This document shows, piece by piece, positions 20,727 to 27,789 of a stretch of 28,588 nucleotides of DNA (position 1 is the stretch's first letter; each line of letters begins with the position of its first letter). The position numbers and the translations under genes were made by a program. A model generated the notes under the pieces. It was not told where the DNA came from and searched no databases. It saw only the letters and a program-made list of their open reading frames with translations. The stretch comes from a virus, in the IMG/VR virus record IMGVR_UViG_3300009604_002234, positions 1 to 28,588 of that record. The stretch is one strand, 5' to 3'.

Positions 20727-22040
20727 ATGAATGTGGCTATACGTACCTTATCTATCTGCACAGGATACGGAGGAATCGAGCTCGGACTCTCCGCAGTTGG
20801 AGACTTTGAGCCGGTCTGCTACGTGGAAAACGAAATCACGGCAGCTACGATTCTGGCAAAACGCATGGAAGAAGGATCCTTCCCTAAGGCTCCTATCTGG
20901 AGTGACCTACGCACCTTCGACGGTAGGCCATGGCGTGGCAGAGTGGATCTCCTCACTGGAGGTTTCCCATGCCAGCCCTTCAGTGTCGCAGGAGTCAGGA
21001 GAGGAGTCGACGACCCAAGAAACATGTACCCCGAGGTCGAGAGGCTCGCAGGAGAACTCGGCTACCCAACTCTCTTTCTTGAAAATGTTCCAGGAATCCT
21101 CCAGTACTACTACGAAACAATCAGACCCGGACTTCAAGGTATGGGTTACACCGTTACGGAAGGACTCTTCACGGCGGCTGAAACTGGCGCACCACACAAG
21201 AGGCAGCGACTATTCATCCTGGCCTACACCAGACACTCAGAATTACAGGGATGGGTCGAAGGCACGGAAGGATGCGAAGGGAGCACACTCGGTGAGCCTG
21301 CACCACAAGGTAGCGAACTGGCCCACCCCAGTGGCCTCGGACGAGCACGACAGATCGAAGACGGAGAACTGGGAAGGGAAGAACGACCTACCCTCAGTGA
21401 CCAAGGCCTGGTCAACACCCACGGCACGGGACCACAAGGGTGCGAACACGGGTTACCACATATCCCTACCGAGGCAGGCGACCAATTGGCCTACCCCAAG
21501 AGCGTCGATGAAGTCACCTCCGACCCAATCGGAGGTAGAGCAGGGCAACCCAAAGAGGAGACTGGAAGTGACGGTAGCCACCTGGCCGACCCCGAACGCA
21601 TCGGAACACAAGTCCTCGTCGAGGGTGAGGGAGAACAATCAGGACAACCTCGGCTCGGCAGCGAGGAACTGGCCCACACCGACAGCGACAGAGAGGTCAG
21701 GCATCAACCCGGACACGGGCAAGGGGGAGGGCTTGAGCCTGTCAGCGAAGAACTGGCCCACACCGGCAGCGAGGGACTACAAGGGGATGGACCCACCGGG
21801 ATGCACGGTTCCGCACAAGCCCCCTTCACTCTACCTCTCTATCCCCCAAGCCCCGACGACTACGAAGGATGGACACACCTGCTCGACGTCCTGCCGCAGG
21901 TTGAACCCACTTTTTGCAGAGATGCTTATGGGTCTACCCCTGGGGTGGACGGACGCCTCAGAGCCACTGGCAACGGAGTTGTTCCAGCTGTGGCAGCATT
22001 CGCTTGGAGATACCTTACTGAGGAAAGGGTCGTGATCTGA
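20727..22040 (+). CDS. C5-cytosine DNA methyltransferase (frame 1 of a double-coded locus)
   Basis: 437 residues. It transfers methyl groups to cytosine C5. Motif I CTGYGGIELGL (11-21), motif IV GGFPCQPFS with Cys82, ENVP (119-122), QRLFIL (160-165) and GNGVVPAVAA (415-424) are all present. Residues about 166-370, where the target-recognition domain should lie, are instead Gly/Glu-rich with seven L-(A/V)-(H/Y/D/N)-(P/T) units, and I find no clear motif IX. A second 434-codon ORF runs in the +1 frame almost end to end. The ATG is only 2 bases after AGGAG plus AA, a tight spacing. The enzyme may protect phage DNA from restriction. Confidence 0.9.
   Translation: MNVAIRTLSICTGYGGIELGLSAVGDFEPVCYVENEITAATILAKRMEEGSFPKAPIWSDLRTFDGRPWRGRVDLLTGGFPCQPFSVAGVRRGVDDPRNMYPEVERLAGELGYPTLFLENVPGILQYYYETIRPGLQGMGYTVTEGLFTAAETGAPHKRQRLFILAYTRHSELQGWVEGTEGCEGSTLGEPAPQGSELAHPSGLGRARQIEDGELGREERPTLSDQGLVNTHGTGPQGCEHGLPHIPTEAGDQLAYPKSVDEVTSDPIGGRAGQPKEETGSDGSHLADPERIGTQVLVEGEGEQSGQPRLGSEELAHTDSDREVRHQPGHGQGGGLEPVSEELAHTGSEGLQGDGPTGMHGSAQAPFTLPLYPPSPDDYEGWTHLLDVLPQVEPTFCRDAYGSTPGVDGRLRATGNGVVPAVAAFAWRYLTEERVVI
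20731..22035 (+). CDS. Overlapping WPTP-repeat protein in the +1 frame of the methyltransferase gene
   Basis: 434 residues from an ATG 4 bases after the methyltransferase start, with AGGAG 6 bases upstream, a better spacing than for frame 1. Features: Trp-rich N-terminal third (TWKTKSRQLRFWQNAWKK at 31-48, AEWISSL, WVTPLRK near 138); seven W(P/S)TP units at 164, 197, 227, 253, 285, 314 and 342, several followed by xARD or xASD; and a C-terminal LNPLFAEMLMGLPLGWT at 391-407. From memory, phage proteins with WPTPTARD repeats and an LNPxFxExLMGxPxGWT end are widespread, and some are found with C5 methyltransferases. A random overlap would not give these motifs. Function unknown. Confidence 0.7.
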   Translation: MWLYVPYLSAQDTEESSSDSPQLETLSRSATWKTKSRQLRFWQNAWKKDPSLRLLSGVTYAPSTVGHGVAEWISSLEVSHASPSVSQESGEESTTQETCTPRSRGSQENSATQLSFLKMFQESSSTTTKQSDPDFKVWVTPLRKDSSRRLKLAHHTRGSDYSSWPTPDTQNYRDGSKARKDAKGAHSVSLHHKVANWPTPVASDEHDRSKTENWEGKNDLPSVTKAWSTPTARDHKGANTGYHISLPRQATNWPTPRASMKSPPTQSEVEQGNPKRRLEVTVATWPTPNASEHKSSSRVRENNQDNLGSAARNWPTPTATERSGINPDTGKGEGLSLSAKNWPTPAARDYKGMDPPGCTVPHKPPSLYLSIPQAPTTTKDGHTCSTSCRRLNPLFAEMLMGLPLGWTDASEPLATELFQLWQHSLGDTLLRKGS

Positions 22041-22231
22041 TGATTAGAATTTATTTCGAGTCTAGTAACTACGCTGAAGTCGTGGCTTCTATGAGCTTTG
22101 AGCCGACAACACAAGCTTTCTGGGATGCAATGCTGCTGGAAGCCGTAGATCTGGGATTCGACAAGGTGGCTGCATCAATCGATGATGATTCTATGCCTCC
22201 CCCCATAATTATTGAGGAGGTGAAGAAATGA
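22040..22231 (+). CDS. Small acidic protein coupled to methyltransferase
   Basis: 63 residues; ATG 22040 overlaps the methyltransferase stop (TGATG). Reads MIRIYFESSNYAEVVASMSF..., with a helix (TQAFWDAMLLEAVDLGFDKVA) and an acidic, Pro-rich end (DDDSMPPPIIIEEVKK). The GAGGAGG at its end is the ribosome site of the next ORF. No family is recognised. Tight coupling suggests it is made together with the methyltransferase or the overlapping protein. Confidence 0.7.
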   Translation: MIRIYFESSNYAEVVASMSFEPTTQAFWDAMLLEAVDLGFDKVAASIDDDSMPPPIIIEEVKK

Positions 22232-22320
22232 AAGTAGAAGTATATAAGAACCTACACACTATTATTTACTTGATAACATACCGAATTTACCATATAATAC
22301 CATTCAGAAAGGAGGTGTAA
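22228..22320 (+). CDS. 30-residue hydrophobic peptide
   Basis: ATG 22228 overlaps the upstream stop (ATGA) and has GAGGAGGTG upstream. Reads MKVEVYKNLHTIIYLITYRI then YHIIPFRKEV. The central 15 residues are hydrophobic but broken by Arg and His, so membrane insertion is uncertain. A promoter (22270-22298) and the next ribosome site lie within it. It may be a coupling peptide and not a stable protein. Confidence 0.4.
   Translation: MKVEVYKNLHTIIYLITYRIYHIIPFRKEV
22270..22298 (+). promoter_or_regulatory. Sigma70 promoter of the excisionase-like gene
   Basis: TTGATA (22270-22275), 17-base spacer, TATAAT (22293-22298). Predicted start near 22305, 18 bases before the ATG at 22323 and 5 bases before its AAAGGAGG. 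It lies in the middle of the rightward block and would give the downstream replication genes their own transcript. Confidence 0.75.
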
Positions 22321-22322
22321 AT

Positions 22323-22565
22323 ATGAGACAGGTTGATACTCCATCCCAGTATACCGAAGAGCTTAGAAAAGAAGCCATATCCCAGCTAGATGATGACAGC
22401 CGTAAGGTTATAGATTTAAAGCATGGGCTCGTCCTATTGGACGTAAGCAGGGTTGTGGGTTATGCGCTTGCCAGGAAGGGAGAATTCCCCGGCGCTGTGC
22501 AGATAGGTAATAACTGGAAGATCCGTCGAGAAGAGCTACGTAAATTTCTACATGGAGAGGAGTAA
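22323..22565 (+). CDS. Excisionase/MerR-like helix-turn-helix DNA-binding protein
   Basis: 80 residues. The C-terminal half (LLDVSRVVGYALARKGEFPGAV then QIGNNWKIRREELRKFL) matches the winged-helix pattern of the excisionase (HTH_17) group: a helix, a turn with G-x-F-P, the wing VQIGNNWKI, and a final helix. It should bind short DNA sites. No integrase is seen here, so transcription control or replication initiation is as likely as excision. It has its own promoter and a strong AAAGGAGG. Confidence 0.75.
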   Translation: MRQVDTPSQYTEELRKEAISQLDDDSRKVIDLKHGLVLLDVSRVVGYALARKGEFPGAVQIGNNWKIRREELRKFLHGEE

Positions 22566-22567
22566 CC

Positions 22568-22738
22568 ATGGATATACTAGACCATGACCGGAAGAGAGAG
22601 GAAGAAGATCAGCACCACGTATCTAACATGCCGTGGATTAAGTGCGTCCACTGCGGAGAACAGGAACCTGTGATCGCAGGCTGGACAATGGTAGTCAGGC
22701 GTGGCGTGTTGGAACAGAGGTGCATCGATGACCGTTAA
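22568..22738 (+). CDS. 56-residue protein with a CxxC pair
   Basis: ATG 22568 behind GAGGAG. Reads MDILDHDRKREEEDQHHVSN then MPWIKCVHCGEQEPVIAG, and ends RCIDDR. Only CVHC and one further Cys are present. An acidic/charged N-terminus is followed by a small strand-rich part. It overlaps the next small ORF by 11 bases. Too short for family assignment. Confidence 0.6.
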   Translation: MDILDHDRKREEEDQHHVSNMPWIKCVHCGEQEPVIAGWTMVVRRGVLEQRCIDDR

Positions 22739-22847
22739 TAATTGGGACGACCCCTGCCTGCAAAGCAGAAGCCGCCCCGTTGCGCGAGGTGGACACAAGC
22801 GCACACATACACTATCAGAGAGAGGATACAAATGGAAACTACATTAG
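22728..22847 (+). CDS. Possible 39-residue Arg/His-rich peptide
   Basis: ATG 22728 overlaps the end of the upstream gene; AGAGGTG lies about 7 bases upstream. Reads MTVNNWDDPCLQSRSRPVAR then GGHKRTHTLSERGYKWKLH. It overlaps the start of the 22832 gene by 16 bases. It is basic, with no pair of cysteines. It fits the operon's packing, but could be a chance frame. Confidence 0.35.
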   Translation: MTVNNWDDPCLQSRSRPVARGGHKRTHTLSERGYKWKLH

Positions 22848-23656
22848 TCGTAACAATCAAGGTTGACTCGATGAGGCTCAACAAGCAGGACAACTGGTGC
22901 CTTCAGGCTTTCGTGCCTGGCATAACCAACCAGTACCCGATACCGTTGAACCTTACAACAGCACAGGGTGAGTACGTGCGTGAGATCAGTGAGAAGACAG
23001 AGTACGAGAACGTCAAGGTGCAGAGGGGTAACCTCAAGGAAGGCAAGGACGGAACCTACGCTAACCATTACTACTGGGACGTGGCTGTCTTTGAGGGTAT
23101 AGAGAACGAGATGGTAGCCGGTAAGCCACCTGCCTCAGGCACAGGCACAGGATGGATTCCTACAGGACATGGGAATATAGCAACCAAGACAGTGCCTGTC
23201 AGGACCGATACCCCGGAAGTACCTGTGCATTTCTCTGAGATGCTCGACACAACAGGCAGGTCAATCATCAGGCAGGTAGCATTCAAGGCTGCTGTAGAAC
23301 GCACCAACGGGTCTCCAGAGAACGTGCGTGACCTCACTGACCAGTACGAGAGGATACTCCTGAACCTACCATTGGATGGTTATATGCCAGATGAGGAACT
23401 GCAAGATGAGGAGCCTGCATTCGATTACCCCGAGCCACCCAAGAGGGTCACCATGGATGAGTTCAATGACTACTGCATGAAGGCAGGATGGGGTGATGAA
23501 ACTATCCGCGGATGGGTAGGAGACCCAATGGAATGGCTGAAGGAAGACGGTAAGCGCACACTACGCAAGCTACTGAAGTTCTGCAGGGATCAGGCAATAG
23601 AAGAGGGGCTGACGCCACCTGAGGACTTCAGGGCAGGGGGTAGTGATGGCAATTAA
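22832..23656 (+). CDS. Possible ssDNA-binding or recombination protein
   Basis: 274 residues from ATG 22832 (AGAGAGG upstream); an open frame reaches back to 22742 but through other small ORFs. Residues 1-85 are strand-rich (TTLVVTIKVDSMRLNKQDNW, then YYWDVAVFEG), compatible with an OB-fold. A linker is followed by SIIRQVAFKAAVERT (about 150-164), a helix type found in phage DNA-binding proteins, then an acidic stretch and a C-terminal helical domain. It directly precedes a PD-(D/E)xK nuclease with an overlap of 11 bases, as in phage recombination or replication modules. Function is inferred from shape and neighbours. Confidence 0.5.
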   Translation: METTLVVTIKVDSMRLNKQDNWCLQAFVPGITNQYPIPLNLTTAQGEYVREISEKTEYENVKVQRGNLKEGKDGTYANHYYWDVAVFEGIENEMVAGKPPASGTGTGWIPTGHGNIATKTVPVRTDTPEVPVHFSEMLDTTGRSIIRQVAFKAAVERTNGSPENVRDLTDQYERILLNLPLDGYMPDEELQDEEPAFDYPEPPKRVTMDEFNDYCMKAGWGDETIRGWVGDPMEWLKEDGKRTLRKLLKFCRDQAIEEGLTPPEDFRAGGSDGN

Positions 23657-24560
23657 AATCAACAAGGTGGAACTGTATCCTTTCCTGTTAGATTGGAAAG
23701 ATGGGGAACGCCCCCACTTGCTACAGTTAACAGGGCCGAGGGGCAGCGTCAGGGCTTATCAGAAACCAGGTACTGACTATCCCTTGTGGTCGGTCACTTC
23801 CATGTTGGATAAGACCATAGATAAACCGGGGCTGATGAACTGGGCGAACAAGGTGGGGCGCGAAGCTGTTAAGAATAAGCTGGCGTCCCACATAGGAGAT
23901 GAGCTCACCACTGAGATCATAGATGATGCCGTGTTCGCAGCCAAGGTAGCGCCCTACAAGGAGAAGACCAAGGCAGGTGACATAGGAACCAGGGCGCATG
24001 ACCTGCTCGCACAGTACATCAATTCCAACATAGCCAATGACTCCACTGACATTATAGTGCCGGTGGAGCTGGCTACTATATGGGAAAGCTTCAAGCAGTG
24101 GGAGAGTGACAACAACATAGACCGGTACCTCAAGACGGAGTTCGCTGTGTACAGTGAGTCCTTCCGCTATGCGGGATCTGTTGATGCCCTTGCGTACAAC
24201 GAGAAGGAACAGAAGTACATACTGTTGGATTGGAAAACCAGTAAGGGCCTCTACCCGGCAAGCGCAATGCAGGTAGCAGCCTACGCTAACGCAGTATCAG
24301 TACCGCTATCTGTGCAACAACAGGTACCCGTGTATGAATGGAGCACCTGGGACAGGATAGAACCGTGGGTTATACGGTTGGGTAAGGAGAACGCAGAGTT
24401 TGAAGCGAGGCAGGTAACAGACCCACAGCTGGCGCTGGATGGGTTCCTGAATGCCATGGAGATGTGGTATGCACTCGGGCTGCCTGGCTTGACGGACAAT
24501 GCGAAAATAGAATTGGAAGAATACTTTAAAATGCCTGATGGTTTGCCATCAGTATGGTAG
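23646..24560 (+). CDS. PD-(D/E)xK family nuclease (RecB/Cas4-like exonuclease)
   Basis: 304 residues from ATG 23646 (a GTG one codon earlier is possible). The nuclease core is clear: TRAH with His118, Glu165 in KTEFAV, Asp180 in GSVD, LDWKTSK with Asp195 and Lys197, and QVAAYANA with Gln209 and Tyr213. This is the order of RecB-type nucleases that resect DNA ends. A helical N-terminal part (SVTSMLDKTIDKPGLMNWAN) is typical of phage members. It follows the possible ssDNA-binding protein and precedes the helicase. I see no missing catalytic residue. Confidence 0.85.
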   Translation: MAIKINKVELYPFLLDWKDGERPHLLQLTGPRGSVRAYQKPGTDYPLWSVTSMLDKTIDKPGLMNWANKVGREAVKNKLASHIGDELTTEIIDDAVFAAKVAPYKEKTKAGDIGTRAHDLLAQYINSNIANDSTDIIVPVELATIWESFKQWESDNNIDRYLKTEFAVYSESFRYAGSVDALAYNEKEQKYILLDWKTSKGLYPASAMQVAAYANAVSVPLSVQQQVPVYEWSTWDRIEPWVIRLGKENAEFEARQVTDPQLALDGFLNAMEMWYALGLPGLTDNAKIELEEYFKMPDGLPSVW

Positions 24561-24573
24561 AGAGGAGAAACAA

Positions 24574-24840
24574 ATGCCATGTACCCCGAGTTATTGCGAC
24601 CTACATGACTTCGCTGTAGCAGCCCCATGGTGCGCCATGGCGTGGGCTGGCAGGGAGCGTGATACCCAGCACTACCCGACCATGGATGACGTGCGTAGGG
24701 AGATCGCTAACGCAATGGAAGACATGCCGGAAGAGAAGCCCGTTAAACAGAAGGGGGCATACCATCGGAAGGATAGCCCCAAGGAACCAACTGTTCAGTG
24801 GCGAGAGCCTGACAAGCCGTTCCGGGGGATAAAGATATGA
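24574..24840 (+). CDS. 88-residue protein between nuclease and helicase
   Basis: ATG 24574 behind GAGGAG; the open frame from 24538 only adds codons inside the nuclease gene. Starts MPCTPSYCDLHDFAVAAPWC, has several Cys and Trp in the first 30 residues, then an acidic helix (TMDDVRREIANAMEDMPEEK) and a basic, Pro-rich tail. The stop overlaps the helicase start (ATGA). No family is recognised; coupling to the helicase suggests a replication partner. Confidence 0.65.
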   Translation: MPCTPSYCDLHDFAVAAPWCAMAWAGRERDTQHYPTMDDVRREIANAMEDMPEEKPVKQKGAYHRKDSPKEPTVQWREPDKPFRGIKI

Positions 24841-26135
24841 GGGAAGAGCATACATTCCACCTGCACAGGTACATATATGACGAGTACGGGGTAACCCTCA
24901 AGGTAGACAGGATGGACGAGGATAAGGGGGCGGTGAAGGCTTATATAGAAGTCACTGCCCACCCGGATAAGTTTCCCGGCATGGAAGGGTCCCACATAAC
25001 AATGGGCCAGCAAATCCTGTCGTCCATACAGGGCAAGAAGAGACTTGCCGATGCGCTGTCCGAGGACTTACCCCTGACCCACTGGAGAGCTATAGTGGAA
25101 CAGGTATGCACCAAGACCATTAAGAAGTTCTGGGAAGGTGCTCCTGTCGTAACCATAGGCAAGCAGCCCAAGAAGACAGAGGCACCCTACCTCCTGTACC
25201 CAGTGGTACGTCAGGATGCACCCTGTATTATCTTCGGGCCGGGTGGTATAGGTAAGAGCTACATATCCCTGTACTTCAGCATGTTGGTACAGCACAACCT
25301 GTCAGTGGGATCTTTCATACCCAAGCAGGCTAACGTGCTGTACCTTGACTACGAGTCAGGAGAGGACGACCTCAACGATAGACTGGCCGCACTGTCCAAG
25401 GGCATGGGGCTGGACGTGGAGCTCAAGTACAGGTACTGCCACCAGTCCCTGGCTAATGACGTGGAGACACTCGGAACCATCATAGCCGAGGATAACATAG
25501 GGCTGTTGATAGTAGACGCCAAGGGCGCAGCTGTAGGTGGCTGGATTAACGAGTCGAGACAGACAATGAGCATGTACAACGCGCTGAGGTCACTGAACGT
25601 CACCTCGATCATCATAGACCATGTGAGCAAGGAGAATCAGGACGCTCCCATAGGCAGTATATATAACTTCAATGAATCCAGAAATATCTGGAAGCTGCGT
25701 AAGACTGAATCCAATGACCCCGGCACCCTGATACTGGGGCTGTCTAACGAGAAGTCCAACTCGGGCAGGAAACACCCCAACATGGCAATGAAGTTCGTGT
25801 TCAAGGACGATGAGTACGGGAACGTGGATACCGTGTGGGTATCAGAGACCGAGGTAGAGGAACATCCTGATCTCATGCAGGACGAGCCCACCCACAGGAG
25901 GATACAGCACCTGCTCAGGGGCAACGTGGATATGAGTACGGGATTGTCTATGCCCATGTCACCTGACGATATAGCCCAGTCACTGGGTATCAAGAAGAGT
26001 ACAGTCCAGTCACGCCTGAGTGACGGTGCGTACTCGGGTAAGCCGGGATGGTGGGCAAGGATAGGCAAAGGACAGTTCGTATACATACCTGAGGCCAATA
26101 TACCAGACACAAGTGAGGAGATTGAACCATGGTAG
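24837..26135 (+). CDS. RepA-type hexameric helicase (AAA/RecA-like ATPase)
   Basis: 432 residues. Walker A FGPGGIGKSY (133-142) and Walker B IGLLIVD (221-227) are clear, with LYLDYESGEDD (168-178) matching the Walker A-prime acidic motif and SIIIDHVSK (257-265) the next conserved strand. This is the RepA/AAA_25 plan for plasmid and phage replicative helicases. The C-terminus adds a helix-turn-helix (PDDIAQSLGIKKSTVQSRLS, 376-395), probably for DNA or regulator contact. It overlaps genes on both sides by 4-7 bases. It is the main replication protein in the window. Confidence 0.85.
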   Translation: MREEHTFHLHRYIYDEYGVTLKVDRMDEDKGAVKAYIEVTAHPDKFPGMEGSHITMGQQILSSIQGKKRLADALSEDLPLTHWRAIVEQVCTKTIKKFWEGAPVVTIGKQPKKTEAPYLLYPVVRQDAPCIIFGPGGIGKSYISLYFSMLVQHNLSVGSFIPKQANVLYLDYESGEDDLNDRLAALSKGMGLDVELKYRYCHQSLANDVETLGTIIAEDNIGLLIVDAKGAAVGGWINESRQTMSMYNALRSLNVTSIIIDHVSKENQDAPIGSIYNFNESRNIWKLRKTESNDPGTLILGLSNEKSNSGRKHPNMAMKFVFKDDEYGNVDTVWVSETEVEEHPDLMQDEPTHRRIQHLLRGNVDMSTGLSMPMSPDDIAQSLGIKKSTVQSRLSDGAYSGKPGWWARIGKGQFVYIPEANIPDTSEEIEPW

Positions 26136-26218
26136 ATTTAATTAACTATGGAATTGGCTTTTGTTCCAGATGCAGTAAGAGCCATAAGGGTTCCTGTAGA
26201 AAAGGAGGAAGGAAATGA
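26129..26218 (+). CDS. 29-residue zinc-knuckle-like peptide
   Basis: ATG 26129 overlaps the helicase end; GAGGAG is 8 bases upstream. Reads MVDLINYGIGFCSRCSKSHK then GSCRKGGRK. The C-x2-C-x3-H-x3-C spacing is close to the CCHC zinc knuckle (C-x2-C-x4-H-x4-C). The stop overlaps the next start (ATGA), and its last codons hold the AAAGGAGGAAGG ribosome site of that gene. It is too short for certainty. Confidence 0.5.
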   Translation: MVDLINYGIGFCSRCSKSHKGSCRKGGRK

Positions 26219-27252
26219 AGTTTATTGATATCAATACAGCAACGAAGTGGTTATCGGGGCTTTGGTTCTGGAAGCCCAAGAAGAAGAAAAGGCGTTACGA
26301 CCCAGTCAAGCGTCAGCGCCGCAAAGCGCTACGTACATCATTGGATACCCTGGACGAGATAGCTGGGTATGTTCTTAAAAACGAGTTCCGTCCAGACCGG
26401 TCGTACCCCAAAGACATGAATGGGTACAACAGGGTTCACCCAATGTCGTTCAACCATGCCGAGCCTATGGTACTCGTAGAAGACCTCGCAGCACTACGTG
26501 GTGAATTTGCAGAGAAGGCGTACATACCAAACTGGCACGATGATGCCTGGCGTCTTAACGAGGAGTTCTGGAAGCCGCGTATTGATTCGCGCTTCGTGGC
26601 TAACCATACTGGCTACTATAAAGATAGGAGGGATACCATAGTGTTGGGCAGGGTGAAGGTGCCTGATCTTCCAGCCGTGCGTGGAAAAATCGTAAGGCCT
26701 ATGAAATACCTGGTTCAAGTTGACCACGCATTTGTAGAACCTTCTGGAACATGGACCAGGCGAGGGCTATACGGAAGACAGAGTATCCACGAGCGGTGGC
26801 AGGTTAACCATATAGCATTTGTTAGAGAGGGTAGTCCCATACAGTACGCACATGACGAGGATGTCGAGTCAATAGGTAACAGCTTTGCTTTATGGCGGAC
26901 AAGAGAAATGTTTTGGAGCGTCACACTACGCAAGGAAGAGGAGCCGGGGTTCCTGTTTCCTACTGACGCCATAGGAGCACGCGCTCTCTTCAAAACCCGT
27001 GACATACCTGACGGTAAGAAGAGGCGCACTGCCCTGCTACACTGGGTTGAGTCCCACTACAGGCAGATCAACCGGGTTGACCCTATCATTGAGACCCGTG
27101 TACGCAAGCACTTCAGGGGACAGCGTAGTTTTAGGTGGAATGACCTGATATGTGACATAAGGCCATCAATTCAGGAATCTATAGAGAACATGGAGGCGCG
27201 GCTTGAGCGTGAGCGCGAAGGTACCTCTAAGAGAAGGATTAGGTCAGCATGA
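26215..27252 (+). CDS. Unknown 345-residue basic protein
   Basis: Starts MKFIDINTATKWLSGLWFWK then a Lys/Arg run (KPKKKKRRYD). A central block is rich in Trp, Tyr and His (PNWHDDAWRLNEEFWKPRID, HTGYYKDRRDTIVLGRVKV). A C-terminal block HWVESHYRQINRVDPIIETR then VRKHFRGQRSF recurs, as I recall, at the ends of other phage proteins of unknown role. The tail is basic and helical. The stop overlaps the RusA start (ATGA), so a role in DNA processing is possible. Confidence 0.75.
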   Translation: MKFIDINTATKWLSGLWFWKPKKKKRRYDPVKRQRRKALRTSLDTLDEIAGYVLKNEFRPDRSYPKDMNGYNRVHPMSFNHAEPMVLVEDLAALRGEFAEKAYIPNWHDDAWRLNEEFWKPRIDSRFVANHTGYYKDRRDTIVLGRVKVPDLPAVRGKIVRPMKYLVQVDHAFVEPSGTWTRRGLYGRQSIHERWQVNHIAFVREGSPIQYAHDEDVESIGNSFALWRTREMFWSVTLRKEEEPGFLFPTDAIGARALFKTRDIPDGKKRRTALLHWVESHYRQINRVDPIIETRVRKHFRGQRSFRWNDLICDIRPSIQESIENMEARLEREREGTSKRRIRSA

Positions 27253-27611
27253 TAACCATACTCATACCGCACCTACCGCATAGTGACGTGGGTCCCAACG
27301 CACGCAAGCATCACTTTGCAAGGAACAACGCAATGCAGGGAGCCAAGGACGAGATGGTTGCAGAGCTAAGAAGCCAGGGGGGAGTACAGGATCCCCTCTG
27401 GGAAAGGGTGGAGATACAGTTCGTGTTTCACTGCAAGGACAAGAGGCGCAGGGACGTAGATAATCTCATAGCCTGCTGCAAGCCATGGATAGATGCACTC
27501 ACAGGGGAGGTTATACCGGATGACTCAGCGAACTACGTGTCCAAGGTATCCGGTGAGTTCGTAAGAGACTCGGAATCATTCACCGAGGTAACTATCAAGC
27601 AGCTTTCTTAG
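27249..27611 (+). CDS. rusA: RusA-type Holliday junction resolvase
   Basis: 120 residues, the standard length. It resolves four-way DNA junctions and branched packaging substrates. RRRDVDNLIAC (66-76) and TGEVIPDDSA (85-94) carry Asp69, Asp71 and Asp91, matching the three catalytic aspartates known for E. coli RusA (70, 72, 91). The N-terminus (MITILIPHLPHSDVGPNARK) fits the family. It is the last rightward gene and overlaps the stop of the leftward gene 27595 by 17 bases, tail to tail. No terminator is visible in the overlap. Confidence 0.9.
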   Translation: MITILIPHLPHSDVGPNARKHHFARNNAMQGAKDEMVAELRSQGGVQDPLWERVEIQFVFHCKDKRRRDVDNLIACCKPWIDALTGEVIPDDSANYVSKVSGEFVRDSESFTEVTIKQLS

Positions 27612-27789
27612 TCTTACCGTTAACCTTCTCGGCTTCCTTAATCATCTGCCACATATATCCCATCACCTTGGAGCGTTCATCCTTGTCTAGCTTACCGTCA
27701 GCCGTAGCTGACTGTATGAACTGAATAAACTCTATGGCAACAGGTAAAAGCTGCCTGTATTTCAGTGCCGCCATGATTGCCTTTACCAT
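27595..27789 (-). CDS. Small helical protein with TerB/EF-hand-like segment
   Basis: 64 residues from ATG 27789 behind AGGAGGA. A helix (KYRQLLPVAIEFIQFIQSA) is followed by TADGKLDKDERSK, a loop-helix of the DGxxDxxE type seen in TerB-like and EF-hand proteins and in small phage proteins next to holins, then a helix and a Lys-rich end. Its start overlaps the 30-residue membrane peptide by 7 bases. A role near lysis is suggested by the neighbour, not by motifs. Confidence 0.65.
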   Translation of the reverse strand: MVKAIMAALKYRQLLPVAIEFIQFIQSATADGKLDKDERSKVMGYMWQMIKEAEKVNGKTKKAA

